Below are positions 9,738 to 19,091 of a stretch of 64,000 nucleotides of DNA, piece after piece. Position 1 is the stretch's first letter, and every line of letters starts with the position of its first letter. Source of the DNA: Pleomorphomonas diazotrophica. GTDB lineage: Bacteria > Pseudomonadota > Alphaproteobacteria > Rhizobiales > Pleomorphomonadaceae. The stretch is taken from NCBI RefSeq assembly GCF_002844595.1, contig NZ_PJNW01000014.1:62001-126000 (forward strand), in the 5' to 3' direction. The notes beneath the pieces are model-generated. The model ran no database searches. It saw only the letters and a list, made by a program, of their open reading frames with translations, and was not told the origin of the DNA. Position numbers and translations under genes: made by a program.

Positions 9738-10565
9738 TCAACCCCGGAGCGCTGCCGCGAGCTCGTTCCAGCTCTTTTCATCCGGCGTCATCAGGAGGCC
9801 GCCGGCCCTGAGATCTGGGCGGTAGGGCGAGCCGTCGAGCAGCGCCGAATGACCGCCGGCCTCTCGGTGGATCAGCCAACCGGCAGCATGATCCCAGGGC
9901 GACAGCTTGTGGTAATAGCAAAAGTGAATGCGGCCATCGAAGAGCAGCCGCATCTCCTGTCCGCCACAGCGGTAGTTCATGATGCCCCAGGTGCGGCCGA
10001 AGCCGCCGAGCAACCGATTGCGTTCCTCAGGGGAGGCGTAATACCAGCCGGCGCAGCCTTGCATGTCGGGGAGCGGCGCGGCCGGCGCCACCCGGAGCGG
10101 ACGGTCCGGTCGGCCGTTGCCGGTGAGGAAAGCGCCGCCGCCGGCGATCGCGCAGGCGGCATCGCCGCGAACGGGGTCGTAAATGACGCCGCCCTTCACC
10201 TCGCCATGCTCGATGACGGAGATGATCACCGCGAAGGCGGGAACGCCGTTGGCGTAGTTGAAGGTCCCGTCGATCGGATCGACGACGATGGCGCGCGGCG
10301 CCTCCATCAGATGGTCGATCAGTGTCGGCTCCCGCTCCATGACTTCCTCGCCGATGAACAGGAAATCACCGCCCCAGGCCGCACGGACCCGCTTCTCGAT
10401 CAGCGCTTCGGACGCGACGTCGGCGACGGTGACGAAGTCGGAGGCGTGCGCCTTGATCTTGATGTCGGCGGCGGCCAGATTGGAAAAATGCGGCATGATC
10501 TCGGTCTCCGCCGCTGCCCGGGCGGTGGCGACGAGGAAATCGATGTCCTGACGGGTGACGGTCAT
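9738..10565 (-). CDS. Inositol monophosphatase family protein
   Basis: The 275-residue product has the metal-binding motifs of the inositol monophosphatase/bisphosphate nucleotidase superfamily: FIGEEV (glutamate ligand, about residues 82-87), VDPIDGTFNYANG (about 106-118), and WDHAAGWLIHREAGG near residue 225. Relatives dephosphorylate inositol-1-phosphate, histidinol phosphate or 3'-phosphoadenosine 5'-phosphate; sequence alone does not decide which. I place the start at ATG 10565 (MTVTRQDIDFL). The longer frame upstream adds 36 residues of low-complexity sequence with no domain content. The gene converges on pyc and is divergent from the YihY gene. Confidence 0.88.
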   Translation of the reverse strand: MTVTRQDIDFLVATARAAAETEIMPHFSNLAAADIKIKAHASDFVTVADVASEALIEKRVRAAWGGDFLFIGEEVMEREPTLIDHLMEAPRAIVVDPIDGTFNYANGVPAFAVIISVIEHGEVKGGVIYDPVRGDAACAIAGGGAFLTGNGRPDRPLRVAPAAPLPDMQGCAGWYYASPEERNRLLGGFGRTWGIMNYRCGGQEMRLLFDGRIHFCYYHKLSPWDHAAGWLIHREAGGHSALLDGSPYRPDLRAGGLLMTPDEKSWNELAAALRG

Positions 10566-10708
10566 TGTGAACTCCGGATGATGCGCCGCATGGAATGCAC
10601 CCAAAGGACGACGGGAGCAAGACGGCGAGCCGCCGCGCGCTCTTGCATTTCGTTCCGTTTCGCCCACCTTCATCAGGGAAAACGGGAAGGGACTTAGGGA
10701 GAAACGCC

Positions 10709-11590
10709 GTGCGGGTTCTCGGACGCCTCATCGGCCCGTTCTGGCGGGCCGCCCTGACCTTCAACGCCACCGACGGCTGGGCGATCGCCTCGCACGTGGC
10801 GCTATCCTCCTTGATGGCGCTCTTTCCGTTTCTGATCTTCCTGACCGCCATCGCTGCCTTCTTCGATCTCAGCGCCCTGTCGGCGACCGTGGTGGCGCTG
10901 ATCTTTGAGAGTGTGCCGGCCAGCATTGCCGGACCCATCGCTGGCGAGGTGAAGAATGTGCTGCTGGTGCCGCGCGGCGATGTGCTGACGATCGGCGTGG
11001 CGCTGGCCTTGTGGTTCGCCTCATCGGGAGTCGAGGCGATGCGGGTCGGCCTCAATCGTGCCTATGGCATGGTCGAGAACCGCAATTTCGTCTGGCTGAG
11101 GTTGGAGAGCATCGGCTTCGTGGTGTTGGGCACGATCACCTTCCTCACCATCGCTTTTCTGGTGGTGCTGGCGCCGGTGGCGTGGAAGGCGCTCATTCAT
11201 CTGGTGCCGGCAATCGAGGATTTCGCCTGGCCGCTGACGCTGCTGCGCTTTGGGCTGACGCTGCTGGTCGCCGGCGGCGGCCTTCTGGCAGCGCATCTCT
11301 GGCTGCCGGCCGGCCGCCGGGGCATCACCGATATCCTGCCGGGCGTCGGGCTGACGCTGGGGGCCTGGATCGCCGGGGCCTACGGCTTCTCGCTCTATCT
11401 TGCCGATTTTGCCAACTACGCATCGACATATGCCGGCCTTGCCGGCGTCATGACGGCGATCGTCTTCCTCTACCTGATGGCCCTCATTCTCTTGTATGGC
11501 GCGACGCTGAATGCCGCGCTCGTCGAGCGTCGGCGTCGCCGCGCCGAGGTCGGTTCGTCGGACGAACCATTGACATCCCCCGAGCCATGA
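10709..11590 (+). CDS. YihY/virulence factor BrkB family membrane protein
   Basis: The 293-residue polytopic membrane protein has the YihY/BrkB pattern. An N-terminal amphipathic part contains FNATDGWAIASHVALSSLMALFPFLIFL, followed by about five more hydrophobic helices and the conserved WLPAGRRGITDILPG and LTLGAWIAGAYGFSLYLADFANYASTYAGLAGVM stretches. Its biochemical role is not settled; the former label ribonuclease BN is incorrect. I place the start at GTG 10709 because AGGGAG sits at 10696-10701 with ideal spacing. The upstream in-frame ATG at 10595 would add a basic, non-conserved tail. The C-terminus is charged (RRRRRAEV) and cytoplasmic. Confidence 0.88.
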   Translation: MRVLGRLIGPFWRAALTFNATDGWAIASHVALSSLMALFPFLIFLTAIAAFFDLSALSATVVALIFESVPASIAGPIAGEVKNVLLVPRGDVLTIGVALALWFASSGVEAMRVGLNRAYGMVENRNFVWLRLESIGFVVLGTITFLTIAFLVVLAPVAWKALIHLVPAIEDFAWPLTLLRFGLTLLVAGGGLLAAHLWLPAGRRGITDILPGVGLTLGAWIAGAYGFSLYLADFANYASTYAGLAGVMTAIVFLYLMALILLYGATLNAALVERRRRRAEVGSSDEPLTSPEP

Positions 11591-11696
11591 TGGAAGCCGT
11601 AGGCTGCGGCGCCGTCGCTCAGCGACAGGCCGACGCTCCGCTAACCACGACGCCGGATCATCTCCGGTCGTTCCGTCCGGACAATAGGAGACAGCC

Positions 11697-12008
11697 ATGT
11701 ACACGCTCGAAATCGCCGGCATCGCGATCGCCACCACCGACGCCGACGAGGCGGAAGCGCGCGAGATCTTCGAGAGCGAGGACTTCCTCGACGACATCCG
11801 CGGCTTCACGAGCGCCGGCTCCCCGGTCTGGGACGGCGCTTCGCCCTTCGTCATCCGCCCCGCCACCGAAGACGAGATCGACGCCTTCAGCGAGATCGAG
11901 GATATCGAAGACGACATGGAGGCCGATGCCGACGACGAGTTCGACGAGGAGGGTGCCAACATCATGTTCCTCGTCGACATCGACCAGTTCGACGACGAGG
12001 AGGAATGA
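11697..12008 (+). CDS. Small highly acidic protein of unknown function
   Basis: The 103-residue product starts MYTLEIAGIAIATTDAD and contains 37 Asp/Glu but only three Arg and no Lys or His, so its isoelectric point is very low. Acidic runs occur at 14-32, 60-83 and at the C-terminal DDEEE. The first 14 residues and the segment ANIMFLVDIDQF look like two beta strands. A good ribosome binding site (AGGAGA, eight bases before the ATG) and a strong terminator right after it make it a true single-gene unit. I do not recognise a named family. No cysteine or signal peptide is present, so it is probably cytoplasmic. Confidence 0.8.
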   Translation: MYTLEIAGIAIATTDADEAEAREIFESEDFLDDIRGFTSAGSPVWDGASPFVIRPATEDEIDAFSEIEDIEDDMEADADDEFDEEGANIMFLVDIDQFDDEEE

Positions 12009-12097
12009 GGCCGGCTTCGGTGGAAGTTGTCGCGTCCGCAACAGCGCGAATTGGAATCGCCGCGCGGACGGGTTTGACTGGAGACACCGAGCAGTCG

Positions 12098-12122
12098 GGC
12101 GGCGGCTTTGCCGCCGCCTTTC
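12098..12122 (+). terminator. Terminator after the acidic protein gene
   Basis: A perfect 9-base stem GGCGGCGGC / GCCGCCGCC with a TTT loop is followed by TTTCC. It starts 90 bases after the stop codon of the acidic-protein gene and ends upstream of the glutamate dehydrogenase ribosome binding site. Confidence 0.7.
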
Positions 12123-12198
12123 CAGTTGCGTCTTTCTCTGATCGGCCCGAGCGGCGCGGTAGCAGGCGCCGGCCCGCCCGGGGCGGCGGGAGTTGTCG

Positions 12199-15100
12199 AT
12201 GAAGCGCGTGATGGAAGTGCTGAAGGAGGCGCGCCTCGACGAGGCGGCCGATCTGGCCGCCCAAAGCAGCCGGCCGGAAATTGCCGGTCTGCTGAAGTCT
12301 CTCTACGGCAAAGGCGCGGCCGAGGACGTCGTCGTCTATACGGCCAGCGAGTTGGTCGCCTTCGCCGAAGGGGCGATGTCGAGCCTGTCGCTCCGGGTGC
12401 CGGGCATTCACTCGATCCGCATCTACAACCCGGTCTGGGATGACGAGGCCAGTCACCGCAAGGAAGTGACGGTCGTCGATATTCTCAACGACAACATGCC
12501 GTTCCTGGTCGACTCGGTGATGCAGGAGCTGACCGACGCCGGCATTGAAGTGCGCCTGATGGTGCATCCGATCCTCTCGGTCGTCCGCGGCATGAGCGGC
12601 CGCCTCCTGTCGATCGGCGACGATCCGGACGCCAACCGCGAGAGCTTCATCCACATTCACATCGCCCGCCTGCCCGACGCCATCGCCGCCTCACAGCTCG
12701 AAACGCGGCTTGATGGCCTGCTGACCGAAGTGCGGGCCGCCGTCGACGACTGGCCGCGCATGCAGGCTCTGGTCAAGTCGGTGATCAACGTCTACCGGCA
12801 CAGCCCGCCGCCGCTGCCGCCGGAGGCGGTGGCCGAGGCGGTCGAGTTCCTGAACTGGCTCAACGCCGACAACTTCACCTTCCTCGGTCTCCGCGAGTAT
12901 GTTGTCGGTGAAGGCAAGGACGACGACCTCCCTGCGCTTCTGAGTGCCGGCGCCGGCTATGGCCTGTTGCGCGACCCCGCGGTGCGCGTGTTGCGCCGTG
13001 GACGCGAGCTGGTCCAGGTGACGCCGGAGATAACCGAGTTTCTCAGGCAGGCCGAACCGCTGATCATTGCCAAGGCCAACGTCAAGGCGCGCGTCCATCG
13101 TCACGCCTATCTCGACTATATCGGCATCAAGCGCTACGAGGCCGACGGTCGCCTCATCAGCGAACTCAGGCTGCTCGGCCTGTTCACCTCGTCGGCCTAT
13201 ACCCGCTCCACCCACTCCATTCCCTATCTTCGCCGCAAGGTGGGAACGGTCATGGCTCGGGCCGGCTTCGACCCGGAAAGCCACTCGGGTCGGGCGTTGC
13301 GCAACATCCTGGAAAGCTACCCGCGCGACGAACTGTTTCAGGTGGATCTCGACACGCTCCTGGAGTTCTCCCTCTCCATCCTGGAGCTCGGCGAGCGGCC
13401 GCGCATCCGCGTTCTGGCCCGCCGGGACAAGTTCGACCGCTTCGTTTCTCTTCTCGTCTACGTTCCGCGCGACCGCTACAACACCGACACCAGGCTCGCC
13501 ATCGGCAACTATCTCGCCGATGCCTTCGCCGGGCGTGTCTCGTCGGTCTATCCGGCTTTTCCGGAGGGGCCGCTTGCCCGCGTCCACTACATCATCGGCC
13601 GCGACGAAGGGCCGACACCGGCCGTCGCCCAGGCCGAACTGGAAGCGGCGGTCGCCCGCATCACCCGCAACTGGGGCGACGGTTTCGCGGACGCCTGCCG
13701 GGCGAAATACGGTCCGGCGCGCGGTCGCAAGCTGATCGAACTCTATGGCCGCGCCTTCCCCGAGGCCTACCGGGCGAGCTATGACGCCGAGACGGCGGTG
13801 GCGGACGTGGCGCTGCTCGAACTGTTCGTCGGCGACCGCTGGACGGCCGTCGAACTCATCGGCGGCAGCCTGCCGTCGCCGCGCGTCTCCATGCGTCTGA
13901 TGAGCCGTGGCGGGCCGGTGCCGCTGTCGGCGCGCGTACCGGTGCTGGAAGCCATGGGATTCACCGTTCTCGAGGAGAAGACCTTCGAGATCGACCGTCC
14001 CGGCGAGATCATCGTATTGCACGACATGGCGCTTCGCCGGGCTGATGGGGTCGAGGTGGATCTGTCCCGTGACGGCAACCGGCTGAAGGCGCTGTTCATG
14101 GCGGTCTGGCTCGGCAGGGCCGACAGTGACCGGCTCAATGCGCTGACGCTGGTCGCCGGCCTCGGCTGGCGCGAGATCGCCATGCTCCGGGCTCTTTCCC
14201 GCTATCTCGGCCAGATCGGCCTCGCCCACGGCCATGCCTATGTGGCGGAGGCCTTGGTGCGCAACGCCGGCGTTGCCACCCTTCTCGTTTCCCTGTTCAC
14301 GGCCCGCTTCGATCCGGCGTTTGCCGGCGACCGCGCTGCCCGGCTCGCGGCCTTGCGCGGCGAGCTCGAGACGGCTTTCCGGGACGTGCCCATCCTCGAT
14401 GACGACCGTATTCTGAGGCGGCTCGCCAATCTGATCGAGGCGGCGACGCGCACCACCTTTTTCCAGATCGGCGCGGATGGCGGTCCGCATCCGGTCATGG
14501 GCTTCAAGTTCGATGCAGCGCGGATCGATGGTCTGCCGGCACCGCGCCCCTTCGCCGAGATCTGGCTGCATGCGCCGGACGTCGAGGGCGTTCACCTGCG
14601 TTTCGGCAAGGTGGCGCGCGGCGGCCTGCGCTGGTCCGACCGGCCGGAGGATTTCCGCACCGAGATCCTCGGCCTCGTCAAGGCACAGCAGGTGAAGAAC
14701 GCTGTGATCGTGCCGGTGGGCGCCAAGGGCGGATTCGTCGCCCGCCGCATCACCGGTGGAGACCGGGCAGCGGCCGGCGTCGCCGCCTACGAGCGCTATG
14801 TCGGCACGCTGATCGATCTCACCGACAACATTGTCGATGATGCCATCGTGCCGCCGGGCGGCACCGTCCGCTATGACGGCGACGACCCATATCTGGTGGT
14901 GGCGGCCGACAAGGGTACGGCCAGTTTCTCCGACGTTGCCAATCGCATCGCGCTGTCCCGCGGCTTCTGGCTTGCCGATGCCTTTGCGTCCGGCGGCTCG
15001 GCCGGCTACGACCACAAGAAGATGGGCATCACGGCGCGCGGCGCCTTCGAGGCGGTGAAGCGGCACTTCCGCGAACTCGACCTCGATGTCGAAGCCGATC

Positions 15101-16941
15101 CGCTCACCGCCGTCGGCGTCGGCGACATGTCGGGCGACGTGTTCGGCAACTTCATGCTGCTGTCGCCCTCCCTGAAGCTGGTCGCAGCCTTCGATCACCG
15201 GCACATCTTCATCGATCCCACTCCCGACGCCAAAACGGCGCTCACCGAGCGGCGGCGGCTGTTCGCGCTGCCACGGTCGAGTTGGGCCGATTACGACGCG
15301 GCGAAACTGTCATCGGGCGGCGGCATCTTCCCGCGGACACAGAAGTCCATCGCGCTGTCGGCCGAGGCGCGGGCGGCGCTGGGTATCGATGCCGCCGCCC
15401 TCAGCCCCGATGAACTGGTCTCCGCGCTTTTGAAGGCGCCGGTCGATCTCCTGTTCTTCGGCGGCATCGGCACCTTCGTGCGCGGCAACGACGAGAGCAA
15501 TGTCGACGCCGGCGATCGCGCCAATGACGGCGTTCGCATTCCGGCCGGTGATCTCAGGGCACGCGTCGTTGGCGAGGGGGCCAATCTCGGCATGACGCCA
15601 CGGGCGCGCGTCGATTTCGCGCGGCACGGCGGGCGGGTCAACTCCGACGCCATCGACAACGTCGGCGGAGTCGCCACGTCCGATGCCGAGGTCAACATCA
15701 AGATCGCGCTCGGGCGGGCAGTGGCAGCCGGCCGGCTGACACTGGCCGAGCGCGACGAGTTGCTCGCCGGCATGACCGATGATGTTGCCGCCGGCGTGTT
15801 GCGGCTTTGCCGTCGGCAGGTGGTGGCGCTGTCGGTGACACGGGCACGCGGCTTCGGCGAGCTGCCGCGCCTGATGCGCCTCTCGACCATGCTCACCGAG
15901 CGGGGGCTTCTTGATCCGCGCCGCGAGGGTCTGCCCGACGAGGCGGCGGCCGGGCGTCTCGCCGCTGCCGGCGAAACGTTGTCGCGACCGGAAACCGCCA
16001 TCCTGATGGCGCATGCCAAGCTGATGCTGTCCGATGAACTGCTGGAAGGCCGGCTGATCGACGATCCGGCACTCGGCGATTGGCTCACTCACGCCTTTCC
16101 CGCAGCCATGCGGGCACGCTTTGCCGAAGACATTGCCGGCCATCGCCTCGCCCGCGACATCCTCGCCACGCGCGTTGCCGGTGCGGCGGTGGACGCGGCC
16201 GGGCCGACCTTCGTCAGCCGGCTTGGCGACGAAGCGGGCGTCACCGCCGAGGCGGCGGTGCGTGCCCTCGTCGTGGCCGCCGCCGCCTTCGGTACCGACG
16301 CCGTGACGGCCGAGATCGATGCGCTCGAAGGGAAGATCAGCGGCGCCGTCTGGGTGGAACTCCGCCGCCGCGTCGCCGATTTCCTCATCGACGCCGCGCT
16401 ATGGGTTGCGCAGAACGGCGAACCGGAGGGCAGCCTTGCCTCGGCCATCGAACGATTGGCCGCGGGTGTGCGACGCTTCCGCGACAGCGCGCCGGCCGGC
16501 GTGGCCGATCCCGAGCTTGTCGCCGCCGGCGTGCCCGAACCGCTGGCGGCCCGTCTCGCCAGCCTGCCGGCCGAGCTTGGCAGCCTCGATCTGATCGTCA
16601 TCGGTGAGGAGGTTGGCCGCGCCGTCGACGAGGTGCTGCCGGTGATGACGGCGATCGACGAAGCGCTCGCCGCCGATCTCGTCGCCCGTCTGGCGGACGT
16701 GGTCCGCCCTGCCGACCTCTACGAGGGGCAGGCGGCCGAAATCGCCCGCCGCACCTTCGCCGCCGCCCGCCGCCGGATCGTTGCCAAGGCGATCGCCGAG
16801 GGGGGAGCCGATCTCTGGACGACGGCGCGCGAGGCACGCATCGGGCGCCTGAGACAGCTCGTCGGTGATCTTCTGGCGGGACCGCCGACGGTGGCCAAGC
16901 TGACGGTGGCGGCCGGTCTCGTTGCCGAACTGGCCGAATGA
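12199..16941 (+). CDS. gdhZ: NAD-specific glutamate dehydrogenase, large 180-kDa class
   Basis: The 1580-residue enzyme oxidises glutamate to 2-oxoglutarate and ammonia with NAD. It belongs to the 180-kDa bacterial class, known from Streptomyces, Pseudomonas and Caulobacter (GdhZ). Regulatory ACT-like modules occupy roughly the first 480 residues (VTVVDILNDNMPFLVDSVMQEL near 90; HAYLDYIGIKRYEADGRLISELRLLGLFT near 303-330). The catalytic core lies at about 790-1180 and includes GGLRWSDRPEDFRTEILGLVKAQQVKNAVIVPVGAKGGF near 810-845, and DYDAAKLSSGGGIFPR. A long helical C-terminal region follows. The start is ATG 12199, six bases after GGGAG; an in-frame TTG at 12193 would overlap that site. It is transcribed alone and serves glutamate catabolism. 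Confidence 0.96.
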   Translation: MKRVMEVLKEARLDEAADLAAQSSRPEIAGLLKSLYGKGAAEDVVVYTASELVAFAEGAMSSLSLRVPGIHSIRIYNPVWDDEASHRKEVTVVDILNDNMPFLVDSVMQELTDAGIEVRLMVHPILSVVRGMSGRLLSIGDDPDANRESFIHIHIARLPDAIAASQLETRLDGLLTEVRAAVDDWPRMQALVKSVINVYRHSPPPLPPEAVAEAVEFLNWLNADNFTFLGLREYVVGEGKDDDLPALLSAGAGYGLLRDPAVRVLRRGRELVQVTPEITEFLRQAEPLIIAKANVKARVHRHAYLDYIGIKRYEADGRLISELRLLGLFTSSAYTRSTHSIPYLRRKVGTVMARAGFDPESHSGRALRNILESYPRDELFQVDLDTLLEFSLSILELGERPRIRVLARRDKFDRFVSLLVYVPRDRYNTDTRLAIGNYLADAFAGRVSSVYPAFPEGPLARVHYIIGRDEGPTPAVAQAELEAAVARITRNWGDGFADACRAKYGPARGRKLIELYGRAFPEAYRASYDAETAVADVALLELFVGDRWTAVELIGGSLPSPRVSMRLMSRGGPVPLSARVPVLEAMGFTVLEEKTFEIDRPGEIIVLHDMALRRADGVEVDLSRDGNRLKALFMAVWLGRADSDRLNALTLVAGLGWREIAMLRALSRYLGQIGLAHGHAYVAEALVRNAGVATLLVSLFTARFDPAFAGDRAARLAALRGELETAFRDVPILDDDRILRRLANLIEAATRTTFFQIGADGGPHPVMGFKFDAARIDGLPAPRPFAEIWLHAPDVEGVHLRFGKVARGGLRWSDRPEDFRTEILGLVKAQQVKNAVIVPVGAKGGFVARRITGGDRAAAGVAAYERYVGTLIDLTDNIVDDAIVPPGGTVRYDGDDPYLVVAADKGTASFSDVANRIALSRGFWLADAFASGGSAGYDHKKMGITARGAFEAVKRHFRELDLDVEADPLTAVGVGDMSGDVFGNFMLLSPSLKLVAAFDHRHIFIDPTPDAKTALTERRRLFALPRSSWADYDAAKLSSGGGIFPRTQKSIALSAEARAALGIDAAALSPDELVSALLKAPVDLLFFGGIGTFVRGNDESNVDAGDRANDGVRIPAGDLRARVVGEGANLGMTPRARVDFARHGGRVNSDAIDNVGGVATSDAEVNIKIALGRAVAAGRLTLAERDELLAGMTDDVAAGVLRLCRRQVVALSVTRARGFGELPRLMRLSTMLTERGLLDPRREGLPDEAAAGRLAAAGETLSRPETAILMAHAKLMLSDELLEGRLIDDPALGDWLTHAFPAAMRARFAEDIAGHRLARDILATRVAGAAVDAAGPTFVSRLGDEAGVTAEAAVRALVVAAAAFGTDAVTAEIDALEGKISGAVWVELRRRVADFLIDAALWVAQNGEPEGSLASAIERLAAGVRRFRDSAPAGVADPELVAAGVPEPLAARLASLPAELGSLDLIVIGEEVGRAVDEVLPVMTAIDEALAADLVARLADVVRPADLYEGQAAEIARRTFAAARRRIVAKAIAEGGADLWTTAREARIGRLRQLVGDLLAGPPTVAKLTVAAGLVAELAE

Positions 16942-17019
16942 CGGACCGTTTCCTCGTTGCATTCGGAGGCGGCAGGCGCAATCATGACGGTGACGTGACG
17001 ACCACGGCCGGAGGTGCGC

Positions 17020-17427
17020 TTGAGCGGCGAGATCAACGAGGAGCCGGGTGAACCCGCAAATCTGGTCGCGCTGGCGCGTGGGACCGCGCCGGCGCCAGCC
17101 GAATCCCGACAGGTGACGCGGGAGGTTCCCTATGTCGCCTTCGACCGGCACGAACTCTCGGAAATCCTGAAGGTCTACGGCCGCATGGTGGCGGTCGGCG
17201 AATGGCGCGATTACGCCATCGATCATCTTCCCGACCGAGCCGTCTTCTCGATCTTCCGCCGGTCGTCGGAGGTGCCGCTCTATCGGGTGGAGAAGAATCC
17301 CAAACTGGCTCGCCGGCAGGGCGCCTATTCGGTGATCGCCCAGACCGGCATGATCCTGAAGCGCGGCGCCGAGCTGGCCCGAGTGCTGCGCGTCATCGAC
17401 AAGTCGTGGCTCTCCGTGGCCGAATAG
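17020..17427 (+). CDS. DUF2794 domain protein
   Basis: The 135-residue product matches the alphaproteobacterial DUF2794 family, with FDRHELSEILKVYGRMVAVGEWRDYAIDHL at about 41-70, AVFSIFRRSSEVPLYRVEKNPKLARRQGAYSVI at about 73-105, and GMILKRGAELARVLRVIDK. The function of this family is unknown. The protein is basic and soluble, with no signal peptide. The start is uncertain: GGAGG at 17010-17014 sits five bases before TTG 17020, whereas an in-frame GTG at 17014 overlaps that same sequence. The stop codon is one base from the end of the converging aldo/keto reductase gene, so no terminator fits between them. Confidence 0.88.
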   Translation: MSGEINEEPGEPANLVALARGTAPAPAESRQVTREVPYVAFDRHELSEILKVYGRMVAVGEWRDYAIDHLPDRAVFSIFRRSSEVPLYRVEKNPKLARRQGAYSVIAQTGMILKRGAELARVLRVIDKSWLSVAE

Positions 17428-17428
17428 C

Positions 17429-18481
17429 TCAAGGGCAGGGATTGCCGAAGCGCTGATGCAGGTCGTCGACGGCAGCCTGCATGTCCTTGGTCCAGGCGAA
17501 CTCGGCGGCGGCGAGGTTGCTCTTCAACTGCTGCTCGGCGCTCGGCCCGATGATCACCGAAGCGACCGTCGGCTGGTTCATGGCAAAGGCGATGGCGAAG
17601 GTCACCGGGTCGGCGCCGAAGCGGTGAGCAATATCGACATAGGCGCCGATCGCCGCGTCGGCATGGGGCTTCTCATAGCGTTGCAGGCGGTTGAAGAGAG
17701 CCTTGCGGCTGTTTTCCGGCAGTGCGCCGTTGCGATACTTGCCGGTGAGATAGCCCTGCGCCAGCGGCGAATAGGGGAGAAGCCCGATCTCCTCCCGCAA
17801 GGCGATCTCGGCAAGCCCGCCCTCCCAGGTGCGGTTGACGAGGCTGTAGGCGTTCTGCACTGACACTGGGCGCGGTCCGATACCCCGCTCTGCCGCCACG
17901 ATGAAGCGCATCAGGCCATAGGGGCTTTCATTGGACAGGCCGAAGTGGCGAATCTTGCCGGCAGCGATCAGCTCGGCAAAGGCGGCGGCCGTTTCCTCGA
18001 TGGCCGTTTCGTCCATAGCGGGCGTGAAAGGCTTGAAGCGCGAGGGAACGGTGCCCCACTCGGAGACGACGCGGTCAGGCCAGTGGATCTGGTAGAGGTC
18101 GATATGGTCGACCCTGAGCCGGCGAAGCGATTTTTCCACCGCCTCGAAGATCTGGCTCCGGGTGAGCCGGGTCGGCGAGCCGTCGTCGCGAAACCAGTCG
18201 CTGGCGCTGCGGCCGCAGACCTTGGTGGCGAGGACAATGTCGTTGCGCCGGCCGCGCCCGGCGAGCCAGTCGCCGATGATCGTCTCGGTCGCGCCTTGCG
18301 TCTCGCGCTTGGGCGGCACCGGGTACATTTCGGCGGCGTCGAGGAAATCGATGCCGAAGGCGACGGCACGGTCGAGGATGGCGAAGGCCTCGTCCCGGCC
18401 TGTCTGCTCGCCATAGGTCATGGTGCCCAGGCAGATGGGTGTGACGAAGAGATCCGAGCGGCCGAGGCGTCGTTTCTGCAT
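17429..18481 (-). CDS. Aldo/keto reductase, Tas-like
   Basis: The 350-residue NADPH-dependent oxidoreductase has the aldo/keto reductase TIM barrel and its complete catalytic tetrad: Asp48 and Tyr53 (DAAEMYP), Lys87 (ATKVCG) and His133 (QIHWPD). The N-terminus MQKRRLGRSDLFVTPICLGTMTYG and the MYPVPP and WPDRVVSEWG stretches resemble E. coli Tas. The NADP-binding end includes VIIGPSAEQQLKSNLAA. The natural substrate is unknown; related enzymes reduce varied aldehydes and ketones. It lies 21 bases downstream of the DinB-like gene on the same strand, so the two are probably co-transcribed. Confidence 0.92.
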   Translation of the reverse strand: MQKRRLGRSDLFVTPICLGTMTYGEQTGRDEAFAILDRAVAFGIDFLDAAEMYPVPPKRETQGATETIIGDWLAGRGRRNDIVLATKVCGRSASDWFRDDGSPTRLTRSQIFEAVEKSLRRLRVDHIDLYQIHWPDRVVSEWGTVPSRFKPFTPAMDETAIEETAAAFAELIAAGKIRHFGLSNESPYGLMRFIVAAERGIGPRPVSVQNAYSLVNRTWEGGLAEIALREEIGLLPYSPLAQGYLTGKYRNGALPENSRKALFNRLQRYEKPHADAAIGAYVDIAHRFGADPVTFAIAFAMNQPTVASVIIGPSAEQQLKSNLAAAEFAWTKDMQAAVDDLHQRFGNPCP

Positions 18482-18502
18482 GAGAAGCTTTCTTTGTATA
18501 GA

Positions 18503-19036
18503 TCAGTCGATGTCGGGGATGAGCGCCAGGAGGTCGGTGACGCCGACGTCGATGCCGGCCTGGGAGAGCAGCGTGGTGACCTGGCCGCGATGATGGGTCT
18601 GGTGATTGAAGACGTGCGACAGCACCGACGACAGCAGCTTGCGATGCGCCGTCCCGTCGACGCGCCGATAGGCGAGCGTTCCCACGAGGTCGGCCTCGGT
18701 CAGGCCGTCGACGAAGCCGACGATCACCCGGTCGATGCGCTCGCGGATCGGCCGCAGGCCAGCAAGCTCATCGGAGACGATGAAGCGTATGCCGGTCGGC
18801 TGCGGCAGGCCGGCGAGTTCGATGCGGCCAGACAATGGCGGATGGGCGGCCAGTCGGCCGAGCCAGATGAGATCGGCAGCCGCGAGATGGTTGAGCGTGC
18901 CGAGAATGGAGCCGAAGAAGGCGCCGCGGTCACGGGCAAGATCGTCGGCCGTCAGCCGCTCGGCAGCATCGTAGACCCTGGCGTTCATCCAGGCATTGTA
19001 AGGTGCCATCAGGCGGAAATGGTCGAGGCTGCTCAC
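18503..19036 (-). CDS. DinB family protein
   Basis: The 177-residue four-helix-bundle protein has the DinB/YfiT metal-site pattern: His49 in LGTLNHLAAADLIWLGRL and the pair in VFNHQTHHRGQVTTLL near the C-terminus. These three histidines bind a divalent metal in relatives, several of which are thiol-dependent transferases using bacillithiol or mycothiol. The role in a glutathione-using alphaproteobacterium is unclear. It precedes the aldo/keto reductase by 21 bases in a likely two-gene unit and lies 55 bases after tesA on the same strand. Confidence 0.87.
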   Translation of the reverse strand: MSSLDHFRLMAPYNAWMNARVYDAAERLTADDLARDRGAFFGSILGTLNHLAAADLIWLGRLAAHPPLSGRIELAGLPQPTGIRFIVSDELAGLRPIRERIDRVIVGFVDGLTEADLVGTLAYRRVDGTAHRKLLSSVLSHVFNHQTHHRGQVTTLLSQAGIDVGVTDLLALIPDID

Positions 19037-19091
19037 GATGGTTCTCCCAGCCGGCCGTCTGCCTCAGGATGCCTCCACGCCGCGTCCCTGG

